Assembly: GCF_030316855.1 (NCBI RefSeq)
Contig: NZ_JASZYR010000003.1
Span: forward strand, 372,001-436,000
DNA: 64,000 bases
Direction: 5' to 3'
From: Variovorax sp. J22P240
GTDB lineage: Bacteria; Pseudomonadota; Gammaproteobacteria; Burkholderiales; Burkholderiaceae_C
Shown in pieces: positions 31,447-39,196 of the stretch; the first letter of the stretch is position 1; each line of letters begins with the position of its first letter. The notes under the pieces are model-generated. The model was not told where the DNA came from. It saw only the letters and a list, made by a program, of their open reading frames with translations, and searched no databases. The translations under genes were made by a program, and so were the position numbers.

Positions 31447-33279
31447 TCAACGGCCGGGGCCACCGCCGCCACCGGGACCACCACCACCGGGACCACCACC
31501 ACCGGGACCACCGCCGCCACCGGGGCCACCGCCGCCACCGGGGCCACCGCCGCCACCGGGACCACCGCCGCCACCGGGACCACCGCCGCCACCGGGACCA
31601 CCGCCGCCACCGGGACCACCACCGCCACCGGGACCACCGCCGCCACCGGGGCCACCACCGCCACCGGGGCCACCACCGCCACCGGGGCCACCACCGCCAC
31701 CGGGGCCACCACCGCCACCGGGACCACCACCGCCACCGGGACCACCACCGCCACCGCCTGCACCACCGCCTGCACCGCCACCTGCGCCGCCACCTGCACC
31801 ACCGCCTGCGCCGCCACCTGCACCGCCACCTGCACCGCCGCCTGCACCACCACCTGCACCGCCACCTGCGCCGCCACCTGCACCGCCACCTGCGCCACCG
31901 CCTGCGCCACCACCTGCGCCACCACCTGCGCCACCACCTGCGCCACCGCCTGCGCCACCGCCTGCGCCACCGCCTGCGCCACCACCTGCGCCACCGCCTG
32001 CGCCACCACCTGCGCCACCACCTGCGCCACCGGCGGCTCCGGCGCCGCTACTGCCCGCGGCCCCACCGCCGGATCCATTGCCCGCGCCAGCGCCGGGGCC
32101 GCTGCCGCCTGGATCCGCGCCGATGGCGCTGGCGAAATTGCCAATCGGCCCCGTACCTTTGGATGCCGTTGTCACGTTCGTCGCTTGACTCGACGATGCG
32201 CTAGAGACCGCTGCGGCAGAAGAATTCGCCGCTTGAGCCCCCAGCACGGGGACGCTCACACAGATGGCTTCGCCAAAGGGGTTGTACCGATCGCAAGGTG
32301 TCGTGCCGCCTGCCGTTCGAGCCGTTCGAGCCGTGCGGTTTTGAATCGGTGCGATCAGAGGCTTCGCCGATGAGGGGCTGTCGATGCGAGGCTGTTCGAT
32401 TCGGACCGGGCGCTCGATAGCAGCGACGACGGGCTCGGCTGCAATTTGGCGGCCTCCTGTGACCGTGCGCAGCGCGGTAGTGGTCCTCGCCACGCTCCTC
32501 TCGCGCTGCAGCGCGCCGGCGCGAGCCGGCTGTGGTGCCTGCCGCACTTGCCTTGTCGGAACCTGAGAATCCTGGGCGTCCGAGCTTCGTGGCTCCGCAG
32601 CTTGCAATGCATCGGCAGGCTGTCGTGCTTCGGAGGCTTGTTCTCCTGACGCCGCGACCGGCGCCTGCGCGGGCGCTGTCGCGACGGCCTGCGTTTCCGG
32701 CGGAGCCTCCTGCTGCGAGGGTGCGGATTCGGCGTGCGGTTGGGCCATCGGAGCGACCGCAACCGACGCAACCGGCTCGGCCGCCGGACCCGAATCCATC
32801 GCCGGCTCCGGAAGCGACACAGCCGGCGACTCGGACTGTTGCCAATGGATCTGCGCCGCGCCGGTGGATGGCGCCAGGCTGCGCTCGACGGTACGGTTCC
32901 AGTACCAGAAGACGAACGAAGCGATCGACAGGACAACGACCATCAGCAACAGCACGACCGGGACGTCGAGGCCGCCGGGCAGAACCAACTGCCTGGCGAG
33001 CTGGCGCTTTTCGGTGGTGCGCGGTACGACGAAGAGATCGCTCGTCGCCGCCGCCGGCAACCGTGCGGGTGCGGGCATCGGCATCGATATGGGTATCGAT
33101 ATCGACACAGGCTGCGCAAGCCTGGGAACCCTCGCGACTCTTGTCGGCCGTCCCTCAGGCAAGGACCCCGCGGAGACATTCGCTGCCGTACGAATTCCGG
33201 AGAACTTGCCCGCGCATCCCCGGCAGTACCTCGCGCGGTCTCTGTTTGCCGTGTGGCAGGACTCGCAGAACTTCGTCAT
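31447..33279 (-). CDS. Zinc-ribbon, single-TM protein with long Gly/Ala/Pro repeat tail
   Basis: 610-aa protein with no known homologue that I recognise. Domain order: a zinc ribbon with C5, C8, C19 and C22 (CESCHTANRDRARYCRGC), a basic linker, one transmembrane helix (about 105-127), a 200-residue proline/alanine/glutamine-rich region, a small two-cysteine segment around C329 and C340 (PCDRYNPFGEAIC), and from about residue 390 a tail made almost only of Gly with Ala and Pro. The tail has GGGA repeats (about 418-508) and then GGGGGP repeats (about 509-608). The topology puts the ribbon inside and the repeat tail outside the membrane. The ATG at 33279 is 23 bases from the neighbouring zinc-ribbon gene. 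Confidence 0.85.
   Translation of the reverse strand: MTKFCESCHTANRDRARYCRGCAGKFSGIRTAANVSAGSLPEGRPTRVARVPRLAQPVSISIPISMPMPAPARLPAAATSDLFVVPRTTEKRQLARQLVLPGGLDVPVVLLLMVVVLSIASFVFWYWNRTVERSLAPSTGAAQIHWQQSESPAVSLPEPAMDSGPAAEPVASVAVAPMAQPHAESAPSQQEAPPETQAVATAPAQAPVAASGEQASEARQPADALQAAEPRSSDAQDSQVPTRQVRQAPQPARAGALQRERSVARTTTALRTVTGGRQIAAEPVVAAIERPVRIEQPRIDSPSSAKPLIAPIQNRTARTARTAGGTTPCDRYNPFGEAICVSVPVLGAQAANSSAAAVSSASSSQATNVTTASKGTGPIGNFASAIGADPGGSGPGAGAGNGSGGGAAGSSGAGAAGGAGGGAGGGAGGGAGGGAGGGAGGGAGGGAGGGAGGGAGGGAGGGAGGGAGGGAGGGAGGGAGGGAGGGAGGGAGGGAGGGAGGGAGGGAGGGGGGPGGGGGPGGGGGPGGGGGPGGGGGPGGGGGPGGGGGPGGGGGPGGGGGPGGGGGPGGGGGPGGGGGPGGGGGPGGGGGPGGGGPGGGGPGGGGGPGR
31457..31756. repeat. 18-bp (and some 15-bp) tandem repeat tract coding for GGGGGP units
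   Basis: Head-to-tail copies of an 18-base unit (ccaccgccgccaccggga and close variants) on the + strand, with a few 15-base versions at the low-coordinate end. It encodes the last part of the Gly-rich protein on the minus strand. Unit lengths are multiples of three, so copy-number change would alter protein length without frameshift. Confidence 0.9.
31757..32036. repeat. 12-bp tandem repeat tract coding for GGGA units
   Basis: About 23 near-identical copies of a 12-base unit (ccacctgcgcca and variants with ccgcctgcacca). It encodes the alanine-spaced glycine repeats of the same gene. It abuts the 18-base tract with no gap, so the two tracts are adjacent in the protein. Confidence 0.9.
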
Positions 33280-33302
33280 GGCGATGTCGGCCAGGCCGCA
33301 AG

Positions 33303-33647
33303 TCACGGAATCGGTATGGATGCGGTGATGACCACCAGCACGTTGATCACCACCGAGAAGGCCGCGAAGTCCATGACCGACGCCCGCTCCGGCATCCCGA
33401 GCGCATGCCACGGAAACACCTTCTGCCGCAGAGTGCTCGTGCCTTCCTTGGCCGCATAGTGCGCCGGCAGCTTGTGCGAGCAACACTTGCAGTGATGCGC
33501 AGAACCCATGTTGATGGTGTTGCATGCATCGCAGATCTCGACCGAAGGACTCCCCATTTGCATCCTTGCCAAGTCGACCAGACTGCCAAACGCAACGGGT
33601 GTCGACGTGCGCGCGGTTTCGGAAAGGGAAATGGCGGCAGTGCTCAT
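33303..33647 (-). CDS. Small zinc-ribbon protein with C-terminal membrane helix
   Basis: 114-aa protein, not recognised. A zinc ribbon uses C39, C42, C53 and C55/C56 (CDACNTINMGSAHHCKCCSHK). A hydrophobic helix at residues 92-110 (MDFAAFSVVINVLVVITAS) anchors the C terminus. The ATG at 33647 has an AGGAG ribosome site. It is 23 bases upstream of the large Gly-rich gene, whose own N terminus has a similar ribbon, so the two ribbons may pair or share a partner. It is the first gene of the operon. Confidence 0.82.
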   Translation of the reverse strand: MSTAAISLSETARTSTPVAFGSLVDLARMQMGSPSVEICDACNTINMGSAHHCKCCSHKLPAHYAAKEGTSTLRQKVFPWHALGMPERASVMDFAAFSVVINVLVVITASIPIP

Positions 33648-34193
33648 GATGACTCTCCTTGACGTGGGTCTGCTGTGCGATCCGTTGAAGGCGACACGCC
33701 CCGGCAAGGCGGTTGCACCTTGGCTCGGCCGAAGCAGCGCTTCAATCGCCGTTCGGTCACTGCGAGTCTTGCAAAGAGCTGAAGGTCGAATTCCGACGGG
33801 CCCGGACCGCTGCCTTCGACGTCACGCCGGAACGCACAAACGATGCGTGCCTGGACGGCCTCTCTCGCATTCGCTGCAGCAACCCATGCCTTGCGCGCGC
33901 TCATCGCGTGGGGAGCCAATGACTCTCGCGGCGTCCCAAAGCGGTATCGCAAATCGAGAACCGGCTGTCTCGTTCCCCGGCGCGACGGATCTCTGTTGCG
34001 AATGAAAGGTCGTGGCATCGCGCTCTCCCGAGACAGTTAGGTGCATGTGAAATCTGTATGTGAAAAATTCACATCCATAGTGCTCTTGTCTTATAGTGAC
34101 CGCCAGCGATTTGTAAGACAGGAGCGCTTGTCTTTGTCCAGTTGGTAACCGGCCGTAATGTCGTGTCGCTATCGACCAAGGGCAATCAATTCC
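33648..34193. other. Long intergenic region between the zinc-ribbon operon and DUF6502 gene
   Basis: 546 bases. It holds promoters for two divergent transcripts and an operator-like repeat cluster near 34045-34120. Open frames here, including a minus-strand one of about 120 codons, lack ribosome sites and family-like sequence, so I do not call a gene. Confidence 0.6.
34045..34136. promoter_or_regulatory. Cluster of operator-like repeats upstream of DUF6502
   Basis: Direct copies of ATGTGAA at 34045-34051 and 34058-34064; the second forms a perfect inverted repeat with TTCACAT at 34068-34074 (three-base spacer). A second pair, TGTCTTA at 34087-34093 and TAAGACA at 34114-34120, and a further TTGTCTTTG follow. 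This is the most AT-rich part of the region and lies just upstream of the DUF6502 start. Confidence 0.6.
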
Positions 34194-35120
34194 ATGGCCA
34201 CCAAACACACGGGTTCGAAAAGCGCCAGGCATGGTCGGGAACCGCGCGTGCCGCGGCTGCCAATCGCTCAGGCGAGGGAAGGCCAGCTCGCGTGGGTGCT
34301 CGGCGCTTGCGAGCGGGTGCTGCGGCCGCTGGTGAGACTCGCACTGGCCTTTGGCATCAAGCACGCGCAACTGGAAGAAGTGCTCCGCGACGTCCTGCTC
34401 GATGAGGCCCGCCGCGCATGGCTCGAGCAAGGTACCGAGCCCAACATCAGCCAGTTGTCGGTGACGACCGGATTGAACCGCAAGGCCGTGACCAGCAGGG
34501 TCCGCGAACAAACGGTTTCGTTGCCGCAAACCGAGATGTCGGCCGAGGCGAGAACCCTGACGTTGTGGCTGCAGATGTTTGCCGACAACCCGGCCCACCG
34601 CTTGCTGCCGATCGTGTCCGATGAAGAGTCGACGCCTTCCTTCGAGGCTGTCGCGCGGCGTGCGAGCCGGGGCAACGTGCACCACCGCGCCATTCTGGAT
34701 GAGCTGGTGCGCCTGAACATGGCGATCGAACGCGATGGCATGACGGAACTGGCAGTGGCGGGCTTCGTGCCGGCGAGCGATCTGAAGGGAATGCTCTCGT
34801 TCCTGGGTGACAACGCGCGGGACCATCTGCTGGCGGGCGTCTCGAACACCGTCGGGGCAAAGCCGCCGCTGCTCGAGCGGTCGGTGTTCGCGGCCGGCAT
34901 CTCGCTCGAGGAGTGCGAGCGCATTCACCGGCTCGCACGCGAACGTTGGGGTGAGCTCCACCATGAGATGACACGCGAAATGAGGCGCGCCTACGAGGCG
35001 GCGGACAAGGGGGATTCGGGGCGCATCCGGGTCGGCATCTACACGTACTACGAAGATGCCAAGGCCGAGGTGAACGCCGCGCAGCCCGTCACTCGAAATT
35101 CCTCGGAGAGTAAAAAATGA
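34194..35120 (+). CDS. DUF6502 family protein
   Basis: 308-aa cytoplasmic protein of the DUF6502 family, with a start at ATG 34194. It contains a probable HTH-like N-terminal half (VRLALAFGIKHAQLEEVLRDVLLDEA ... NISQLSVTTGLNRKAVTSRV) which is the pattern of a DNA-binding domain, and a helical C-terminal half (ARERWGELHHEMTREMRRAYEAAD). DUF6502 proteins are typically next to DUF5666 proteins. A regulator role for the downstream gene is inference. It overlaps the DUF5666 gene by four bases, so the two are translationally coupled. Confidence 0.88.
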   Translation: MATKHTGSKSARHGREPRVPRLPIAQAREGQLAWVLGACERVLRPLVRLALAFGIKHAQLEEVLRDVLLDEARRAWLEQGTEPNISQLSVTTGLNRKAVTSRVREQTVSLPQTEMSAEARTLTLWLQMFADNPAHRLLPIVSDEESTPSFEAVARRASRGNVHHRAILDELVRLNMAIERDGMTELAVAGFVPASDLKGMLSFLGDNARDHLLAGVSNTVGAKPPLLERSVFAAGISLEECERIHRLARERWGELHHEMTREMRRAYEAADKGDSGRIRVGIYTYYEDAKAEVNAAQPVTRNSSESKK

Positions 35121-36466
35121 CGAACATCCTGCTGCGCAATGGCTTCCTGTCGCTGATGGTGGCCCTCCTGCTGTCGTGCGGAGGCGGCGGAGGGGGCGGT
35201 GGCGGAGCGGCGCTCGTGGGCGCATCGGCGCTGGGGGCTGGCGGACCGGCTCTTGGCGTTGCGGGTGATGTCGGCCCGGGCGGTGACACGAGCCCGAGCG
35301 GGGCCGGCAACGGCATTGGCGGAATTGCATCGGACGACGGAAGCTCCACCACCGCATCGAGCGGCGATGACGGCTCCGGCGTGGGGTCCGGCGGCACCGG
35401 CGTGAGCACGGCCGATGCCAGCGGCGTCGGCTCGGTCGATGGCGCGGGCAGCATCATCGTCAACGGCCTGCGCTACGACACGAAGACCGCCGTCGGAAAT
35501 GTCGAGGACGCTCCCACGGGGCTCCAGTTGGGCATGAGCGTGAAGGTCGTCGGCCCGGTCAACGCGGACTTCACCCAGGGCATCGCACGCCGGGTCGAAT
35601 CCGCTGCCGACATTCGCGGCCCGCTGACATCGGTGGATCTGGCGCAAGGCAGCTTCGTCATCCTTGGGACGACGGTGACGACCGACGAAGCCACCGTCTG
35701 GGCGGACGCGGCGGGCCTCGCCGCGATTCCGGCGGGACACACCTTGCAGGTCTGGGGCCTGCCGGCCGCGCCCGGGGTCCTGCGCGCAACACGCGTTGAG
35801 CAACGAAACCCGTCGGCACCGATTCTCACCGGCACGGTGCAGAACCTGGACGCGGTGCAACGCACCTTCACGCTCGGCGGCCTCGTGGTCGACTACGCCC
35901 GCGCGGTTCCGAGCGGGAGCCTGGACGGCCGACCGCTTGCAAACGGAACCATCGTGCGCGTTCGCGCGGACGCCGCCTCACCTGGCGGTCTCGTCGCGAC
36001 GCTCGTGCAGTGGTGGTATCCGTTGCCCACCGCCGATGCCACGACAGCCCAGTTCGCGGGCATCGTCACGGGCTTCGCGGGACTGGGCTCGCTGCGCGTG
36101 CTCGGCTACCCGGTCGATGCGAGCGCCGCGCAGATCACTGGCGGTCCGACGAGCGCGATCGGCAATGGCGTGAAGGTCGAGGTGGGGGGTGTCGTGTCCG
36201 GCGGCGTGCTCCGGGCCAGCAAGCTCAAGATCCGTCATGTGCCGGGGACCGGTGGAGCCGCTTCGTTCGACCTGATCGGCAATGTCGGCGCATTCACATC
36301 GCCTTCGGACTTCCGCGTGAAGGGGCAACCGGTGAACGCTGGTGGGCGCGGCGTCGTATTCGCCAACGGCACGGCGGCGAACCTGGGCAACGGCGTGCGC
36401 GTGAACATCCACGGCACGCAGGTCGTCAACGGTGTGTTGATGGCAGCGACCGTCACTTTCGAGTGA
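35117..36466 (+). CDS. DUF5666 lipoprotein
   Basis: 449-aa predicted lipoprotein with several DUF5666 (beta-barrel-like, OB-type) repeats. The signal peptide MTNILLRNGFLSLMVALLLSC ends in a lipobox Cys followed by nine glycines and a glycine/serine-rich linker. The repeated DUF5666 motif appears as GLQLGMSVKVVGPV, LPAGHTLQVWGL and LANGTIVRVRAD (each with VxVxG-type strands), then GNGVKVEVGGVVSGGVLRASKLKI. The start overlaps the DUF6502 stop in an ATGA arrangement. Function unknown; it may be an outer-membrane or periplasmic polymer-binding protein. Confidence 0.9.
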   Translation: MTNILLRNGFLSLMVALLLSCGGGGGGGGGAALVGASALGAGGPALGVAGDVGPGGDTSPSGAGNGIGGIASDDGSSTTASSGDDGSGVGSGGTGVSTADASGVGSVDGAGSIIVNGLRYDTKTAVGNVEDAPTGLQLGMSVKVVGPVNADFTQGIARRVESAADIRGPLTSVDLAQGSFVILGTTVTTDEATVWADAAGLAAIPAGHTLQVWGLPAAPGVLRATRVEQRNPSAPILTGTVQNLDAVQRTFTLGGLVVDYARAVPSGSLDGRPLANGTIVRVRADAASPGGLVATLVQWWYPLPTADATTAQFAGIVTGFAGLGSLRVLGYPVDASAAQITGGPTSAIGNGVKVEVGGVVSGGVLRASKLKIRHVPGTGGAASFDLIGNVGAFTSPSDFRVKGQPVNAGGRGVVFANGTAANLGNGVRVNIHGTQVVNGVLMAATVTFE

Positions 36467-36471
36467 CGCCC

Positions 36472-36693
36472 ATGTCTCTCCAACCCCTTCGCGAACTGGC
36501 CGTGACAGTCCGGGAACATGGTCCGGTCTCGTACTACTGGGTATTGATCGAACGCTCCTCTGCCGGCGATTGGGAGGAAATTTCGGTTTCCAACGACTAC
36601 CAGACAAGCTGGGTCGACGCTTTCGACTCCGGCGTCGTTCAGCTGTACAAGCAGGTACCCAACGAGCTGATCGGCCCGCGCGACTGCAGTTAG
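36472..36693 (+). CDS. Small hypothetical protein
   Basis: 73-aa cytoplasmic protein, not recognised. It begins MSLQPLRELAVTVREHGPVSYYWVLIERSSAGDWEEISVSND, which has a compact alpha/beta look with aromatic residues. The ATG is six bases after the DUF5666 stop, so co-transcription with that gene is likely. The even composition and short distance support it as real. Confidence 0.7.
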   Translation: MSLQPLRELAVTVREHGPVSYYWVLIERSSAGDWEEISVSNDYQTSWVDAFDSGVVQLYKQVPNELIGPRDCS

Positions 36694-36711
36694 TCCCGCT
36701 CCCCTGAGCGA

Positions 36712-37176
36712 TTACCGATGGGGGTCTACGGCAAAGTCGGCAACCATCGGCGCCACCGCCTCGAGGAACTCGAAATCGGGATCCGACAGCGGAACCGGCG
36801 TGAAGTCGAAGTGGCACAGGACGCCCCACGAATGACCGCCTGGCGCCACGAGCGCGGTGCCGTGGTACGAAAACAGAATCCCGTCGTAAGCGTGTCCCGC
36901 CAGTCGCGGGTCGCGGGTCGAGTCGTCCGTACGGAAAGGCGACCCGGGCCGGACAAATTGCGCGAGGCTCTTGTTCAGCGGCAGCGCTGACAGGAAGGGC
37001 GGCAGCCTCTTTCCCAGAGCGTCGTGCAGACACACGTTCTTCAGGATGAGACCGGCGTACCGGTAAACCGCGGTGTAGCGGTGGGGCACGCGGTCATTCA
37101 GGAACGCAAGTCCCTCCGCAAGACCCCGCGTCTCGAGGATCCGCGAGAAGGCGTCCAGGACCGGAGCCGAGCTCAT
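36712..37176 (-). CDS. GAF-domain-like protein
   Basis: 154-aa protein that appears to be a single GAF-like sensor domain: ILETRGLAEGLAFLNDRVPHRYTAVYRYAG at the N terminus and the C-terminal FDFTPVPLSDPDFEFLEAVAPMVADF are the usual first and last elements. No output domain is attached, so it may act as a stand-alone ligand or redox sensor. It faces the preceding small gene and is 35 bases after the zinc-binding protein in the same direction. The ATG at 37176 is chosen by fit. Confidence 0.78.
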   Translation of the reverse strand: MSSAPVLDAFSRILETRGLAEGLAFLNDRVPHRYTAVYRYAGLILKNVCLHDALGKRLPPFLSALPLNKSLAQFVRPGSPFRTDDSTRDPRLAGHAYDGILFSYHGTALVAPGGHSWGVLCHFDFTPVPLSDPDFEFLEAVAPMVADFAVDPHR

Positions 37177-37210
37177 GCCGGATGAAGTCGCGCTCGCACG
37201 GGAGCCTCGC

Positions 37211-37414
37211 CTATCCACACTTGGGCGCGCAGACAAGGTGGTTCTTGCCGAGGAAGCGCTTCGAGGTCATGTTCGTGCGAAGTACGAACTTCCCGCACTT
37301 GAAGCATGACATCATGGATTCGGCGCGCGGCGTGGTGATGATGGAGCCTGACGCCTTCTTGACGTAGCGCAGACCATCCTGGGTGAGTTGTGTGTCGGCC
37401 ATAACGGTCTTCAT
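37211..37414 (-). CDS. Small zinc-binding protein
   Basis: 67-aa protein, not recognised. Two Cys pairs, CFKCGKF and HLVCAPKCG, spaced by about 20 residues (FVLRTNMTSKRFLGKNHLV), form a probable zinc ribbon with an N-terminal tail TQLTQDGLRYVKKASGS. No ribosome site is clear; an ATG at 37402 is an alternative. It is 34 bases upstream of the GAF gene in the same direction. Similar short ribbon proteins are common in Burkholderiales and often uncharacterised. Confidence 0.7.
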   Translation of the reverse strand: MKTVMADTQLTQDGLRYVKKASGSIITTPRAESMMSCFKCGKFVLRTNMTSKRFLGKNHLVCAPKCG

Positions 37415-37551
37415 TTTACCCGGGAACAATTCAATACAAGCGGGCAGGGTGACTCGCGTGCCAAGTCCCTACCGTCCTCACGTCGTGCGCGAATCATCTT
37501 GGCGTTGCCGGCGAGTGCGTCCACCATGGCGGCCGGTCTCGCCGTCGCGCC

Positions 37552-38949
37552 ATGCTGCCCCCCTTCGATCCCTGGCTCACGAGTCTCGTCTCCGCCGACG
37601 TGGCTGTGGCCTCTCATGCGCGCGAAGAAGCGCTTGCCGGCCGTCGGTCGCAACGCCTGGCCAGCCTGCTGAACTCGGCAGTTCGCGGATCGACGCTCTA
37701 TCGCAAGCTGTTGGCAGGCCGCGATCCCGCGTGTCTTCGCCTGGAAGAGCTGCCGATCGCCCACAAGGCCGACTTGATGTGCCAGTTCGAGGATTGGGTC
37801 ACCGACCCTGCGCTTCGGCTCGATGCACTGCGCCGCTTTGCATCCGACCCTTCTTGCATTGCCGACCCTTTTCTGGGCCGCTACGTGGTGTGGGAGAGTT
37901 CGGGCAGCTGCGGTGAGCCTGGATTGTTCGTGCAGGATGGCAGGGCGATGGCGGTGTATGACGCGCTCGAATTCTGGCGTGGGCCCACGCTTCAGCGCAT
38001 GGCCAATCCGTGGTCCCTCGGTGAGCGCGTCGCTTTCGTCGGGGCGACCGGCGGCCACTTTGCCAGCATGGTGTCGATCGAGCGGCTGCGGCGCCTGAAT
38101 CCCGCGATGACGGGCGGCCTGTGCAGCATTTCGTTCCTGCAGCCCGCCTGCGATTGGGTGGCAGAGCTCGACGCGCTCGCGCCGACCATCGTGGCGACCT
38201 ATCCCAGCGTGGCTGTGCTGCTGGCGCAGGAGCGGCTGGCCGGACGGCTCAAGACCTTGCCGCGAGAGGTGTGGACTGGCGGTGAAAACCTCACGGCGGC
38301 GACGCGCGAACATCTGCAGCAAGCTTTGCACTGCCGCGTGACCAACAGCTACGGTGCCTCGGAATTCCTCGCGCTCGCCGGCGAATGCCGTTTCGGCAGT
38401 CTGCACTTGAACAGCGACTGGGCGATCCTCGAATCGGTCGACGATCGGGGTCGCGAAGTGCCGGCCGGCGAGGCCGGTGCGACCACCTTGTTGACCAATC
38501 TCGCCAACCATGTGCAGCCGCTGATCCGCTACGACCTCGGCGACCGCGTCACGCGGCGCGCTGCACCTTGCGCGTGCGGCTCCCATCACCCGGTGATTGA
38601 CGTTCAGGGCCGCGATGACGACATGCTCGCGCTGGGTCGATCGGATGCGCGGGTGGTTCGAATCCCGCCGCTCGCAGTAAGCACCGTGCTCGAAGACGAT
38701 GCCGGTCTGTTTGATTTCCAGCTCGAGCAGCAAGGCCCTTGCAATCTGCTGCTGCGCACAGGGTTGCAGGGCAAGGCGGCCGACTCGAGCCTCCAGAGGG
38801 CGCGGACGGTGCTCTCGGCATTTCTCGTGAGGCAGGGCGCGGACGGCATCCACATCCGCTGCCTCAGCGGCGAGACGGGGCGTTGCGGCCGCAGCGGCAA
38901 GGTGCAGAGGGTCGTGGTCCGGCTTGAAACACCTGCGGGCGTCCGCTAG
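37552..38949 (+). CDS. PaaK-like/F390-synthetase-like adenylating enzyme
   Basis: 465-aa protein of the phenylacetate-CoA-ligase-like ANL group. Visible motifs are WESSGSCGEPGLF (the P-loop-like SSGSTG region, here with Cys at the second-to-last position), SYGASEF and IRYDLGDRV. The C-terminal subdomain ends GRCGRSGKVQRVVV; the catalytic lysine may be K in GKVQ. It would activate a carboxylic acid to an acyl-adenylate and possibly to a CoA ester. No partner enzyme of phenylacetate breakdown is near. A coding start at ATG 37552 follows a promoter region that also serves the small zinc gene. Confidence 0.82.
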   Translation: MLPPFDPWLTSLVSADVAVASHAREEALAGRRSQRLASLLNSAVRGSTLYRKLLAGRDPACLRLEELPIAHKADLMCQFEDWVTDPALRLDALRRFASDPSCIADPFLGRYVVWESSGSCGEPGLFVQDGRAMAVYDALEFWRGPTLQRMANPWSLGERVAFVGATGGHFASMVSIERLRRLNPAMTGGLCSISFLQPACDWVAELDALAPTIVATYPSVAVLLAQERLAGRLKTLPREVWTGGENLTAATREHLQQALHCRVTNSYGASEFLALAGECRFGSLHLNSDWAILESVDDRGREVPAGEAGATTLLTNLANHVQPLIRYDLGDRVTRRAAPCACGSHHPVIDVQGRDDDMLALGRSDARVVRIPPLAVSTVLEDDAGLFDFQLEQQGPCNLLLRTGLQGKAADSSLQRARTVLSAFLVRQGADGIHIRCLSGETGRCGRSGKVQRVVVRLETPAGVR

Positions 38950-38980
38950 GCTTGGTTCCCACATCCGCGTAAGGAAAGAC

Positions 38981-39190
38981 ATGAGCATTGCAAGTCCGTT
39001 TCCCACCGCCTTTGGAGGCCTTCAGCCGCTGCTGGATTGGCAGGCCGCATGGGTCGAGGGCCTGCTGCAGGCGCAGAGCCTCCAGTTCCAGATGCTGGGC
39101 GCCTGGCAGCACCCGTTCGCCGCGGTTCATCAGGAGCTGTGGGACCAATGGGTCGCCCATTTCGGGGGCGGCGTGCCGCTGGATGCCTAG
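38981..39190 (+). CDS. Small Trp/Gln-rich protein, phasin-like
   Basis: 69-aa protein, not recognised. Sequence SIASPFPTAFGGLQPLLDWQAAWVEGLLQAQSLQFQMLGAWQHPF suggests an amphipathic helix with several Trp and Gln residues, of the kind found in surface-binding proteins such as phasins. The ATG at 38981 has the ribosome site AAGGAA. It lies between the PaaK-like ligase and the secreted repeat protein. Function is unknown. Confidence 0.7.
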   Translation: MSIASPFPTAFGGLQPLLDWQAAWVEGLLQAQSLQFQMLGAWQHPFAAVHQELWDQWVAHFGGGVPLDA

Positions 39191-39196
39191 CTTCGA

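Noticed and set aside
31457..32036. Repeat tract considered as a CRISPR array
   Set aside because: The units are contiguous without unique spacers and lie in an open reading frame; no cas genes occur in the window.
31366..32373. Plus-strand frames made of HRD/THR-type repeats over the minisatellite
   Set aside because: They are the reverse-strand reading of Gly-rich repeats. No ribosome site and no plausible fold.
33644..34018. 124-codon minus-strand frame in the gap before DUF6502
   Set aside because: Arg-rich sequence without a ribosome site or recognisable features.
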